Below, in pieces: positions 30,594 through 38,197 of a DNA stretch of 38,197 bases; positions within the stretch are counted from its first letter, which is position 1, and each line of letters starts with the position of its first letter. A program made the position numbers and the translations under genes. Location: the IMG/VR virus record IMGVR_UViG_3300037842_000770, positions 1 to 38,197 of that record. The stretch is one strand, 5' to 3'. The notes under the pieces were generated by a model. The model made no database searches and was not told the DNA's origin. It saw only the letters and a program-made list of their open reading frames with translations. The stretch is from a virus.

Positions 30594-30995
30594 ATGTCTA
30601 TTGACTACAAAGATTTGAATCCAGTTGAGGCTACGGCGGTAATAAATAATCAATCGCTTGAGTTTAATAAGTTTAGTTTAATGGCTCAATGTTGGGCTGA
30701 TAAGGAATTTGCAACTGCTGATGAGCCTAGTGGTGTTATTGTTTTATCTGGCCTTATTCAGGACTGGACGCAACCTGAGCCCATGTTGAAACTCTCTTAT
30801 TATTTATTAAAAGATAAAAGTTTATTTAAGAGCTTCCAAGAGTATCTAGAATTTGTAGATAGTCATAAATCTAAGTGGACTAATGTAAAGGCTATATATG
30901 AGGCTGTTGTTTATACGCTTGGTGTGAGTCAGCCACAGATAGATGAAATGGAGGAGGAGCTAGAGTTAAAAAAATCCTTAGCGGTGGGAAGTTAA
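30594..30995 (+). CDS. Tail assembly chaperone, short form (gpG-like)
   Basis: 133 aa. Its position directly before the tape measure, its size and its acidic helical makeup ('LGVSQPQIDEMEEELELKK') fit the short tail assembly chaperone of siphoviruses. It should bind the tape measure protein during tail assembly. Near its end the codons TTA AAA AAA form the slippery sequence described in the next entry. The promoter and AGGAG lie upstream. Confidence 0.8.
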   Translation: MSIDYKDLNPVEATAVINNQSLEFNKFSLMAQCWADKEFATADEPSGVIVLSGLIQDWTQPEPMLKLSYYLLKDKSLFKSFQEYLEFVDSHKSKWTNVKAIYEAVVYTLGVSQPQIDEMEEELELKKSLAVGS

Positions 30996-31288
30996 AAAAG
31001 AAATCTTGCTATGGTGAGATTTTCGATCTTTTTGCCGCACGGTACAGTTGGACTCTAGATTATTTTTACAGTTTAACTCTAAGACAGATTTTTCAGTTAC
31101 ACGGGTCTTTAGAGAATGGAAAGATTAGGGACTTTGAAGCGCAGGCTAGTTTACATGACAAGAAATTGTCAGACACAGTGAAGCCGGTGAAGATAGATAA
31201 AAAAGATAAGGATCTTTATAAGAAAAAAGAAGATGAGCTTATGGATAAACTCAGAAGAAGACACAAGGAAGCGGTAAAAAATGGCTAA
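30594..31288 (+). CDS. Tail assembly chaperone, frameshift fusion (gpGT-like)
   Basis: A -1 frameshift on A AAA AAA (30968-30974) fuses 127 codons of the short form to a 104-codon downstream frame that has no start of its own. The extension includes 'GEIFDLFAARYSWTLDYFYSL' in its first third (about 20 residues after the slip) and a very basic end ('DKLRRRHKEAVKNG'). It runs to TAA 31286-31288, overlapping the tape measure start by eight bases. The length, position and slippery site match the classic G/GT programmed frameshift of lambda-like tails. Confidence 0.82.
30968..30974 (+). promoter_or_regulatory. Programmed -1 frameshift slippery site
   Basis: Seven A, read as A AAA AAA in the chaperone frame, 19 bases before the zero-frame stop codon. 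After the slip the next codon is ATC (30974-30976), entering the open downstream frame. Confidence 0.8.
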
Positions 31289-33851
31289 GGATCAAGAATT
31301 ATTAATTAAGATTAACGGCTCTGCTAAACAGTTCAATGATGAGATTGATCGTGTAAATAAAAAGACCAAGGACTTACAGAAAAATTTAACTAACGTGGCT
31401 AAGGTGTCGGCAACGGCTTTCGTTGGTCTTGCCGCTGCTGTTGGTAGTACTGTTGCTAGATTCTCTTCCTTTGAGAAGGGCTTTACTAACGTACAGACTC
31501 TGCTTGATAAATCAAGTTTCTCTGCCAAGACATTAACCGAAGGTGTCGCGGATCTTAAAGAAGGTGTGTTAGATGTTGGATCAAAGTCCGGCGAGAGTCT
31601 TGATGTATTAAATAAAGGGTTGTTTGATTTAGTCTCGGCTGGTGTTGAGGCTGAGGAGTCCATAGATACGTTACGAATAGCGACGAATCTAGCTGCAGCT
31701 GGTGCAACGGATACGGCTACGGCTGTAAAAGCGCTAACATCTGTAATGACATCATTCGGCAAAGAGGCTGGGACGGCTCAGGAGATTTCTGAGAAGTTTT
31801 TTACAGCACAGAAGTTCGGTGTAACAACGGTTGGGGAGCTTGCAACTAATTTCAACAAGGTTGCAGGGATCTCGAAAAGCTTAGGGTTATCATTCGATGA
31901 AACCCTAGCTTCGCTTTCGGCTCTTACAGCAGATGGTGCAAAGCCCACGGCAGAGGCTGCAACACAACTTAAGTCTGCATTAAACTCAGTTATATTAGTA
32001 CAGAATAAATTAAAGGGTGAATCCTTAGCGGTTCAAGATGCTCTTTCTCTACAGAACGTAAAGCAACGTGGTCTTGTAGAGTCTATGAATCTATTGAAGA
32101 AGGCCACAGGCGGCAGTATCCCTGAGATGCAACGCTTGCTTGGCTCATCTGAGTCTCTGGCTACTATATTATCACTCACTGGTGCGCAATCATCGCTTGT
32201 AGCCAAGCAGATGGATGCTATGGCCGATGCTCAGGCAAGGGCTGCAACGTTCGCAGATGCTTTGAAGGTAAAGCAGGAGACCACTGAGTTTGCATTGAAG
32301 AGATTAAAAACCAGTGTTGATGCCGTAGCGGTTACGTTCGGTGAGGTGTTTGCGCCAACCATTAATGCCGCTGCTAACGCCTTGAGTGCTATTGCTCAGA
32401 GAATGTCCAAGTTAAGTAAGGGGCAGATTGAGTTTATTGCAGGTGTTGCGAAGGTAGCTCTAGTTATTACAGGTCTCACGGCAGCATTGGCCATTCTAGC
32501 TCTTGGTTATTTGAAAGTAAAAGCCATATTGATTGCTACGAACAATGTTTTTAAAATATCAGCCATTGGAATAAAGATTTACAATGGGGCTTTAATATTA
32601 GGTCAGCGTGCTGCGAAGATTTTCGCTACAGGAATGAAGCTTGCTACGGGATCTGTTAGAGGTTTAGCAGCGGCTACAGGAATAGGTCTTGTGGTTGTTG
32701 CTCTTGGATTATTGATTACGAATTTTAAAGAGGCTAAGGCCGTTGCAGCTGGGACGTTTAAATCCGTTGGTACTGTGATAGATGCTTTTGTAAAGCAGGC
32801 TTCAAACTTACTTGGTAGCCTAGCAGATATCCTTGTGGGTGCGCTGACATTGGATTTCGGTAAAGTTAAGTCTGGTCTTGCAGGTATTGGCGATGGTCTA
32901 GGTACGGCTTTTAATGAGATAGGTAAAAAATCCGGGGATGCTTTTAACGAAGGCTATGCTCAGTCTATAGCTGAGAGTGATGCTGCTGAGGCCTTAGAAG
33001 CTGAGGGTGGTGCTGATGATGGTACTGCGGCCTTAAAATCACAGCTTGAAAAAGAACAGGCTGTTAGGGATGAAGCTGCTGAGATAAAAAAGCAAAAAGA
33101 GGCTGAGCTTAATGCCGAGAAGGTTGAGGTAGATGCTGAGAATAATCAGATTAAGACCGAGAATGATGACCTTATAAACCAGCAAGAGTTAGAAAAACTA
33201 GACGCGAAACTTCTTACAGCGGCTCAGATTAAAGAGAAGATGGCTATTGCTGAGCGCAAAAAAGAGATTAACCGTAGAAATAAATTTAAAGAAGATGAGA
33301 TCAAGCACGGTACTGAGGTTGCGGAGTTCAAACAGTTCTTAGCATCGGATGAGGTGAAACTTGCCGGTGATACTGCCAACAGCTTGGTTAAATTAACCAA
33401 CTCTAAGAACTCAACTCTCAAGGGCATAGGTAAGGCCGCAGCGTTGGTTAACATAGGTATAAGAACAGCAGAGGGTGCGCTTAGCGCGTATGCATCGCTT
33501 GCACCTATACCATTCGTAGGGCCAGCGCTTGGAGCCACAGCAGCGGGTGCTCTGATCGCATTCGGGGCTGAGCAGGCATCCAACGTATTATCAGCACAAC
33601 GTGGCGGGGTAGTTCCAGGAGGTCAGGGTGGTGCTAGAGATAGAATCCCTGCACTGCTTGAGCCTGGTGAGGTTGTAATCCCGAAGGCAGTGGCGCCTGA
33701 TTTTCAACAGGCTTTCGGTAGACCTGAAGGTGGAGTTGAGGAGAGTGGTGGAAGCTCCACAGAGGTTACTATTCAGTTTAAAGACGAGGCTTTCGAGATT
33801 ATAGAACAGAAATTATCAGAGCGCAGAGCTATAGGCGTAGGGAGTTTTTAA
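31281..33851 (+). CDS. Tail tape measure protein
   Basis: 856 aa. It shows a TP901-type N-terminal region: 'SFEKGFTNVQTLLDKSSFS', 'SGESLDVLNKGLFDLVSAG', 'AEATTAVKALT'-like helices and 'SFDETLASLSALTADG' (about 50-230). Hydrophobic segments lie at about 395-425 ('VALVITGLTAALAILALGY') and 455-485. A charged coiled coil spans about 590-690. The end 'GGVVPGGQGG', 'ALLEPGEVVIPKAV' is typical. Tail length should scale with it. AAGGAAG lies upstream of the ATG. Confidence 0.93.
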   Translation: MAKDQELLIKINGSAKQFNDEIDRVNKKTKDLQKNLTNVAKVSATAFVGLAAAVGSTVARFSSFEKGFTNVQTLLDKSSFSAKTLTEGVADLKEGVLDVGSKSGESLDVLNKGLFDLVSAGVEAEESIDTLRIATNLAAAGATDTATAVKALTSVMTSFGKEAGTAQEISEKFFTAQKFGVTTVGELATNFNKVAGISKSLGLSFDETLASLSALTADGAKPTAEAATQLKSALNSVILVQNKLKGESLAVQDALSLQNVKQRGLVESMNLLKKATGGSIPEMQRLLGSSESLATILSLTGAQSSLVAKQMDAMADAQARAATFADALKVKQETTEFALKRLKTSVDAVAVTFGEVFAPTINAAANALSAIAQRMSKLSKGQIEFIAGVAKVALVITGLTAALAILALGYLKVKAILIATNNVFKISAIGIKIYNGALILGQRAAKIFATGMKLATGSVRGLAAATGIGLVVVALGLLITNFKEAKAVAAGTFKSVGTVIDAFVKQASNLLGSLADILVGALTLDFGKVKSGLAGIGDGLGTAFNEIGKKSGDAFNEGYAQSIAESDAAEALEAEGGADDGTAALKSQLEKEQAVRDEAAEIKKQKEAELNAEKVEVDAENNQIKTENDDLINQQELEKLDAKLLTAAQIKEKMAIAERKKEINRRNKFKEDEIKHGTEVAEFKQFLASDEVKLAGDTANSLVKLTNSKNSTLKGIGKAAALVNIGIRTAEGALSAYASLAPIPFVGPALGATAAGALIAFGAEQASNVLSAQRGGVVPGGQGGARDRIPALLEPGEVVIPKAVAPDFQQAFGRPEGGVEESGGSSTEVTIQFKDEAFEIIEQKLSERRAIGVGSF

Positions 33852-34672
33852 TGGCTGCACAGATTAAGTTTTTTAATAAAAATAAATTAGATATTGACAA
33901 CGTAGACGTGAACATAACCGTAACTGATGCTGTTGCTACAGACGATGGCGAGGCTCTATTAGATCTTATGCGAAATAGAAACAACGCCTCCGCATGGATA
34001 ACAACCGGCTCTACTGATGCTGCAAACACAACTTTGGTTTTTGACATGGTAGACGAACGTCCTGTAAGCGATATAATCATCGTGAAACATAACTTGAAAG
34101 CATTCACGGTGAAGTACTGGGACGGGGCAGTTTATCAAGATTTCTCAACAGCCATAAGTGAGACGGTCAATACTGAGGAAACAAGTTACTATTCTTTCAC
34201 AGAGGTTCAAACCTCTAAACTCCAGTTAATTATCACTGGAACTCAAACGGTTGATGATGATAAAACCATTCGTCAATTTATAGCTACCGATAAACTATTA
34301 ACGGGTCAGCTAGTGGGTTGGCCTATAATTAAATCACCTCGTCATAACTCCTCTAAGCAGATTAACAAGATGTTGTCGGGGAAGGTTAACGTTGTTGAAT
34401 CGGTTGGTGCTTTTTCCTTCAGCTTAACAGTGAGTAACTGGACCAAGGATGCTGATCTAAATATTGTTGAAGAGATTTATTTTGGTCGCAAGGGCGTGCT
34501 GGTTTCATTATCAGGTGGTGACGATGCTCAGTTCACGAACCGGAGAATCGGTTATAGGAAAGAGGATATATACTTGATGCGAACTGTTAATGACTACTCG
34601 CCAGAATGGAGCAAGGGTATATACACGAACGGTTTAAAGATTAACATGAAACTAGCGGAGTCTATAGACTAA
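33851..34672 (+). CDS. Distal tail protein candidate, 273 aa
   Basis: It overlaps the tape measure stop (TAATG). The first 140 residues look like a galactose-binding (discoidin-type) beta sandwich: 'NNASAWITTGSTDAANTT', 'FTVKYWDGAVYQDF', 'YYSFTEVQTSKLQLIITG'. The rest is beta-rich and ends 'GLKINMKLAESID'. Its place next to the tape measure suggests the tail tip. Family not certain. Confidence 0.68.
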   Translation: MAAQIKFFNKNKLDIDNVDVNITVTDAVATDDGEALLDLMRNRNNASAWITTGSTDAANTTLVFDMVDERPVSDIIIVKHNLKAFTVKYWDGAVYQDFSTAISETVNTEETSYYSFTEVQTSKLQLIITGTQTVDDDKTIRQFIATDKLLTGQLVGWPIIKSPRHNSSKQINKMLSGKVNVVESVGAFSFSLTVSNWTKDADLNIVEEIYFGRKGVLVSLSGGDDAQFTNRRIGYRKEDIYLMRTVNDYSPEWSKGIYTNGLKINMKLAESID

Positions 34673-35904
34673 TGGCTGTAAGATCTAGAATTAGAGTTTA
34701 TTTCAAGCCAAGGGATGTTAACGGCGTTTTAACCGACTGGGTTGAGGTGTCTGAAGACATTGATTTTAATTCCCTTGGCAAGGTGTCTTTGCTTATTGAT
34801 AACGATGAATATAACGTTGGCCTTTTCAATTATAATGATCTGTCATTAAATTTAAGAAACGATCATGGGAAGTACTCTGATATCACTGAGCTATCAAGTA
34901 TATTTAGATACAAGCGCGGTGGAAGTCCTGTGAAGATTACCTGGCAAGTTCAAGAGGATTTACCCGTCTGTGGGATAGCCATATGCGGAGAAGCGATCTT
35001 AGGGGCTGAGGAGAATATACTTACTGGTGTTTTGAACGATGAGGCTACGAACTTAAACGCTGGGAACCAGCAAGTTAATTTTAAGATTCTTACAAAGGAG
35101 TCTATATTTAGTTCTCTTGAAACTCCTCACGCATCTATTTCAGCCTTGGATACGTATTCTGACACGATATTTCTAGTATTAAACCAGGCCGGAGTCACTG
35201 AAACCTTAACGGTTGATGCCGGTAATATAACAGTAGGTCTTGATCTAGCTATGGATGTGGTGACAGAGTTTGAAAACACTACGGTGAAAGAGGCGCTAGA
35301 TGTTTTATTATTTCAATCAAACTCGGTTTTATTTATCGAAAACGATATAGTTTATGTTGAGTCAAGAGATGGCGGAACGGTTTCGGAGAAAACTTTCTAC
35401 GGCCAAGGATCAAACAATGGTCTCGAGGATATTCTAGATTTATCTGGTATCACCACAGGGCTTAAGAATGTATTTAATTTTTGGACATGGGCTGACACGG
35501 CTCTAGTTAGTACTGATGTTTCAAGCATTACAGCCAACGGTATCCGTAAAAAAGAAATCGAGTTCAAGGAGATCACAGACACGGGTAAAAGAAACTCCGT
35601 TCTAGATGCTCAGAAGACAGAATTTTCATCAAAAAAACAGGAGCTAAATTTAACAACGCCTATGACTTACGAGAACCTAGGCGTTGGGTTATTAGATCGC
35701 GTTAACGTTGATTATCCTCCGGTTTATTATTTAACGGATCCTGACGGTGAGTTTCCTTTATACGGATCTGCTATTTACGGAACGGCTGTATATCCACTTA
35801 CTGATGTTTCAATAAACATACTTCCAACAACGAACTATAAAGTCATGGGCAAGACCGTGCAATTCAAGAAGCAAACTATAACTTTTAAACTGAAGGAGCA
35901 ATAG
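34672..35904 (+). CDS. Tail hub/baseplate-type protein, 410 aa
   Basis: It starts 'AVRSRIRVYFKPRDVNGVLTDWVEVSED', contains 'GKVSLLIDNDEYNVGLFNYNDL', 'TVKEALDVLLFQSNSVLFIENDIVYVESRDGG' (about 205-235) and the repeated 'GIAICGEAIL' / 'LYGSAIYGTAVYPL' elements. The mix of beta strands and helices, and its position after the distal-tail candidate, fit the hub proteins of long-tailed phages. TAATG overlap with the preceding gene. Function by context. Confidence 0.68.
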   Translation: MAVRSRIRVYFKPRDVNGVLTDWVEVSEDIDFNSLGKVSLLIDNDEYNVGLFNYNDLSLNLRNDHGKYSDITELSSIFRYKRGGSPVKITWQVQEDLPVCGIAICGEAILGAEENILTGVLNDEATNLNAGNQQVNFKILTKESIFSSLETPHASISALDTYSDTIFLVLNQAGVTETLTVDAGNITVGLDLAMDVVTEFENTTVKEALDVLLFQSNSVLFIENDIVYVESRDGGTVSEKTFYGQGSNNGLEDILDLSGITTGLKNVFNFWTWADTALVSTDVSSITANGIRKKEIEFKEITDTGKRNSVLDAQKTEFSSKKQELNLTTPMTYENLGVGLLDRVNVDYPPVYYLTDPDGEFPLYGSAIYGTAVYPLTDVSINILPTTNYKVMGKTVQFKKQTITFKLKEQ

Positions 35905-35905
35905 A

Positions 35906-36703
35906 ATGGGGACTAATTCCATACCATCGGCAACCACAGGGAACGTAATCCCAGCGTCCGATCATAATTCAATTCAAGAGGCAATGGCAGGAGACTTAGT
36001 TCCAAGAAACGTTAGTGGTGTTGCCACTGCTGATGGCGGAGATGTTGGAACGACGGCGTTACCATTTAAGAGGGCTGCTATTACTGCAGGTTATTTCTTC
36101 GCAGGTCAGATTATTTCAATGCATACCTATAACGGCTTATTAAGTCCTGGTCATGGTTGGATGAAAATGGACGGTCGTATAATAAATGAAGCTAACTACA
36201 ACACCGAGCATGGGGCTGGCTCTTGGGCCACATATGTTATTTCAAGTGCTCTTAATGGGAAGTATTTGCCTGACACTACTAGTAGATTATTCTTGTCTGG
36301 TAGGTCCACAACAACGGAGGACGGCTCTGTAGCTATAGCCACTGAAGGTAACTCGTTTAATCAGATAGACCTTCAGCATAGTCATACGATTTCAAATCAT
36401 ACGCACACAATCCCTGATCATAATCACCAATGGTATGATAATACTGGTACTGGAGCAACTCCAGATAATACTTACAACTCCGGTGGAGGCTCTACAAACA
36501 TAACCTTGAACTCTAAAACTGGCGGGAACCATGTTGTTATGAGTAATTCTGCGGGGAATGCACCAGCTGATTCTTATACCGACACACATGTGTTCGGAAC
36601 AACTGGAGCAGGTGGAACTTCTCCAACAGCGAATGCTTTGACAACTAACCAAGACATTCAGCCTTATTCTATCGCAGTAATTTACTACATGAGGATTATA
36701 TAA
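35906..36703 (+). CDS. Tail fibre with collar domain and His-rich metal site
   Basis: 265 aa, AAGGAGCAATAGA before the ATG. It begins 'NVIPASDHNSIQEAMAGDLVPRN', a fibre N-terminal anchor pattern. A tail-collar-like domain ('GWMKMDGRIINEANY', 'YLPDTTSRLFLSGR') follows. His-X-His repeats ('HSHTISNHTHTIPDHNH', about 153-169) resemble the metal-binding tip of T4 gp12-type fibres. The C terminus 'IQPYSIAVIYYMRII' is also usual for collar fibres. It should contact the host surface. Confidence 0.88.
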   Translation: MGTNSIPSATTGNVIPASDHNSIQEAMAGDLVPRNVSGVATADGGDVGTTALPFKRAAITAGYFFAGQIISMHTYNGLLSPGHGWMKMDGRIINEANYNTEHGAGSWATYVISSALNGKYLPDTTSRLFLSGRSTTTEDGSVAIATEGNSFNQIDLQHSHTISNHTHTIPDHNHQWYDNTGTGATPDNTYNSGGGSTNITLNSKTGGNHVVMSNSAGNAPADSYTDTHVFGTTGAGGTSPTANALTTNQDIQPYSIAVIYYMRII

Positions 36704-36704
36704 A

Positions 36705-37121
36705 ATGGCATCAATATCTAGTTTAATACCAACGAGGGTAAACGGTCAGACCATTTTCGCGGCCTGGTTTAACACAATAAGGTCAGTTTTAGAAACACTA
36801 AACGGTGCTGAAGCTACAACACTAACGGCTTTCTCAGGCATAGCTTCACAGACTGGTGCTAACGTAACCGATCTTGTTTTCAGCAGTGCATCAACGAGAA
36901 GGGCGGATGTGGAATACGTTATCGTGACGGCAACGAAGGTCGAGTCTGGAAGTTTCGTCTTATTATATGACGGCACGAACTGGACTTTTTACGGTGGTTC
37001 TGTTCAAGGGGTTGATTCTCTAATCTCATTAGATGTTAATTCTGGCACGGGTCAGGTTGAGTATGATAGCGATGCTGAGACCTTTACATTAAATTATAAA
37101 ACGACTACTTTTAACATATAG
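36705..37121 (+). CDS. Fibre-associated structural protein, 138 aa
   Basis: It starts 'ASISSLIPTRVNGQTIFAAWFNTIRS', a motif like the anchor of the previous fibre. The rest is beta-rich with 'SASTRRADVEYVIVTA', 'GSFVLLYDGTNWTFYGG' and 'DAETFTLNYKTTTFNI'. This repeated-strand pattern is typical of short fibre adaptors or trimerisation domains. Only a weak Shine-Dalgarno sequence is present, so translation may be coupled to the gene before. Confidence 0.72.
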   Translation: MASISSLIPTRVNGQTIFAAWFNTIRSVLETLNGAEATTLTAFSGIASQTGANVTDLVFSSASTRRADVEYVIVTATKVESGSFVLLYDGTNWTFYGGSVQGVDSLISLDVNSGTGQVEYDSDAETFTLNYKTTTFNI

Positions 37122-37129
37122 GATTTGAA

Positions 37130-38197
37130 ATGAAAAAAAGATATTTATTACTTATACCATTCTTGTTTTTACTGACGGCGGCCTCCCCACAAATATACAG
37201 GTCTCTTCAGATCGGTTTCGGTGTGCAACCTTCAAGCTCGTTGTTTGATGTTTATTCAACCACTCAAGGATCTAGACCATATCCAACTATGACGAGTGCT
37301 GAGCGGGACGCGGTAGCAACTCCCGCTACTGGTTTAGGTGTTTATAACTCCACCGACGATAAGATTAATTTCTATAACGGCACGGCATGGTTTGAGCCTG
37401 GTTCTGTTCTTGATTATCAGACTTTCGTAGAGCTTGCGGCCACGCCTACCACGCCATCGGCTGGTGAGAAGTTATTATATTCTAAGACCGACGGCAAGGT
37501 ATATACTCTAAACTCAGCAGGTAGTGAAGTTGAGATAGGTGCCGGTGCCGGTGGAGGCGGCGAGGGTGGAGTTAATTATGTGATTAACTCTGATGCTGAA
37601 ACCAACATTGATGATGTGACAGTAACTGCGAATATAACCAAGGCCGCAGAGACTACGGCTCCTTTGTTTGATACTCAGTCTTTTAAATTAACAACTGCTA
37701 CGATTGCAACCACGGCTGATTATTTCGAATTTGACATGAACAATGTGGATCTTGTTTATGTGGAGGGAAGCAGGGAATTACTCGTTGGATTCTGGTATAA
37801 AACAGATGCCAACTACACATCAGATGATTACCAGATTGTTTTAAGAAACGTAGATACGCCTGGCGATATTATAATTACAAATGAAAACAGCGGTAAGCTT
37901 CAAGCCTCCACTACGTCGAAGTATTTTTTAGGCAAGGCTCAGGTCGCTGATCCTGATAATACTTATTCATTAAGAGGCAAGGTGTTGGTCGCGCCAACCG
38001 TTGCGTCATTAATCACAATGGACAAGGTTACGGTCGGTCCAGAGGAGTTCGCTCCCGGTGCTATAATTACCGAGTGGGAAGCTTATACGCCAACTACTCA
38101 AGGTTTCGGTACAGTTTCTAGTGTAGATTGTTGGTGGAGGCGAGTTGGTAGTAATTACGAACTGTCTATAGACTTTAACACAGGGACTAATACAGCA
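37130..38197 (+). CDS. Large tail fibre / surface protein with signal peptide (3' end outside window)
   Basis: 356 residues are visible to the window end with no stop. The N terminus 'MKKRYLLLIPFLFLLTAAS' looks like a Sec signal peptide, which is unusual for a virion protein. Next come short repeats of a fibre type ('MTSAERDAVATPATGLGVYNS', 'KINFYNGTAWF'), a Gly-rich linker, and a beta-rich domain with 'NYVINSDAETN', 'ELLVGFWYKT' and 'VGPEEFAPGAIITEWEAYTP'. It stops inside 'WWRRVGSNYELSIDFNTGTNTA', the start of a domain whose expected end is at the beginning of this window. AGGATTTGAA precedes the ATG. Confidence 0.8.
   Translation, partial: MKKRYLLLIPFLFLLTAASPQIYRSLQIGFGVQPSSSLFDVYSTTQGSRPYPTMTSAERDAVATPATGLGVYNSTDDKINFYNGTAWFEPGSVLDYQTFVELAATPTTPSAGEKLLYSKTDGKVYTLNSAGSEVEIGAGAGGGGEGGVNYVINSDAETNIDDVTVTANITKAAETTAPLFDTQSFKLTTATIATTADYFEFDMNNVDLVYVEGSRELLVGFWYKTDANYTSDDYQIVLRNVDTPGDIIITNENSGKLQASTTSKYFLGKAQVADPDNTYSLRGKVLVAPTVASLITMDKVTVGPEEFAPGAIITEWEAYTPTTQGFGTVSSVDCWWRRVGSNYELSIDFNTGTNTA

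Noticed and set aside
31292-31762. 156-codon frame on the minus strand inside the tape measure gene
   Set aside because: It mirrors a Ser/Ala-rich coding stretch, has no start signal, and lies entirely within a well-supported gene.
1-38197. Direct terminal repeats, tRNA genes, CRISPR arrays, insertion sequences
   Set aside because: The first and last bases of the window do not repeat each other, and no cloverleaf, spaced repeat array or transposase frame was seen by eye; a tRNA scan was not possible.

Overview
This window is almost all of the genome of a tailed bacteriophage with a long non-contractile (siphovirus-type) tail. It carries a head and packaging module, a tail module, a lysis cassette, a replication module and many tiny early genes. 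There is no host housekeeping gene, and I saw no tRNA, rRNA, CRISPR array, integrase or transposase. The host is probably a Gram-negative bacterium: two phage proteins carry lipobox signal peptides and there is a spanin-like lipoprotein next to the endolysin. The DNA looks AT-rich, and the host genus cannot be read from the sequence.

Layout. Positions 1-3141 (+) hold the 3' part of a large tail-fibre gene, an unknown 188-aa gene and a lysis cassette (small membrane proteins, lipoprotein, TIGR02594/CHAP-like endolysin). Positions 3102-11836 (-) form one long leftward early unit. Read in transcription order from 11836 it has about 17 tiny genes (coiled-coil, XRE-type regulator, zinc ribbons, unknowns), then a SNase-like nuclease, a trio of membrane/unknown genes, a zinc ribbon, a SNF2-like helicase, a coiled-coil protein, a probable ssDNA-binding-type protein, a ribbon-helix-helix (RHH) protein, an unknown gene and a VRR-NUC nuclease. 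Positions 11837-11970 are a divergent control region with a palindromic operator candidate. Positions 11971-14052 (+) encode a TOPRIM-VirE primase-helicase. Positions 14053-14415 are a non-coding, origin-like region with repeats and G-tracts.

From 14416 rightward are the late genes: terminase small and large subunits (interrupted by a two-gene leftward lipoprotein 'moron'), a portal-MuF fusion, a Mu gpI-like protease with an embedded scaffold start, decoration protein, gpT-like major capsid, a block of surface/decoration proteins, a permuted NlpC/P60-like enzyme candidate, head-tail completion proteins, tail tube protein, a tail-assembly chaperone pair with a -1 frameshift site, tape measure, distal tail/hub proteins, a collar-domain fibre and the start of a large fibre gene with a signal peptide. 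A small RHH gene with its own palindrome lies backwards between the tube and chaperone genes.

The heads are Mu-like (gpI, gpT, gp29-like portal, gp36-like and gpG-like proteins) but packaging uses a conventional terminase and there is no Mu transposition module. The two window ends look like the two halves of one fibre gene, so the molecule is probably circularly permuted and slightly longer than the window. Many genes were found below the usual length cut-off (nine confident ORFs of 50-59 codons), mostly in the leftward region.
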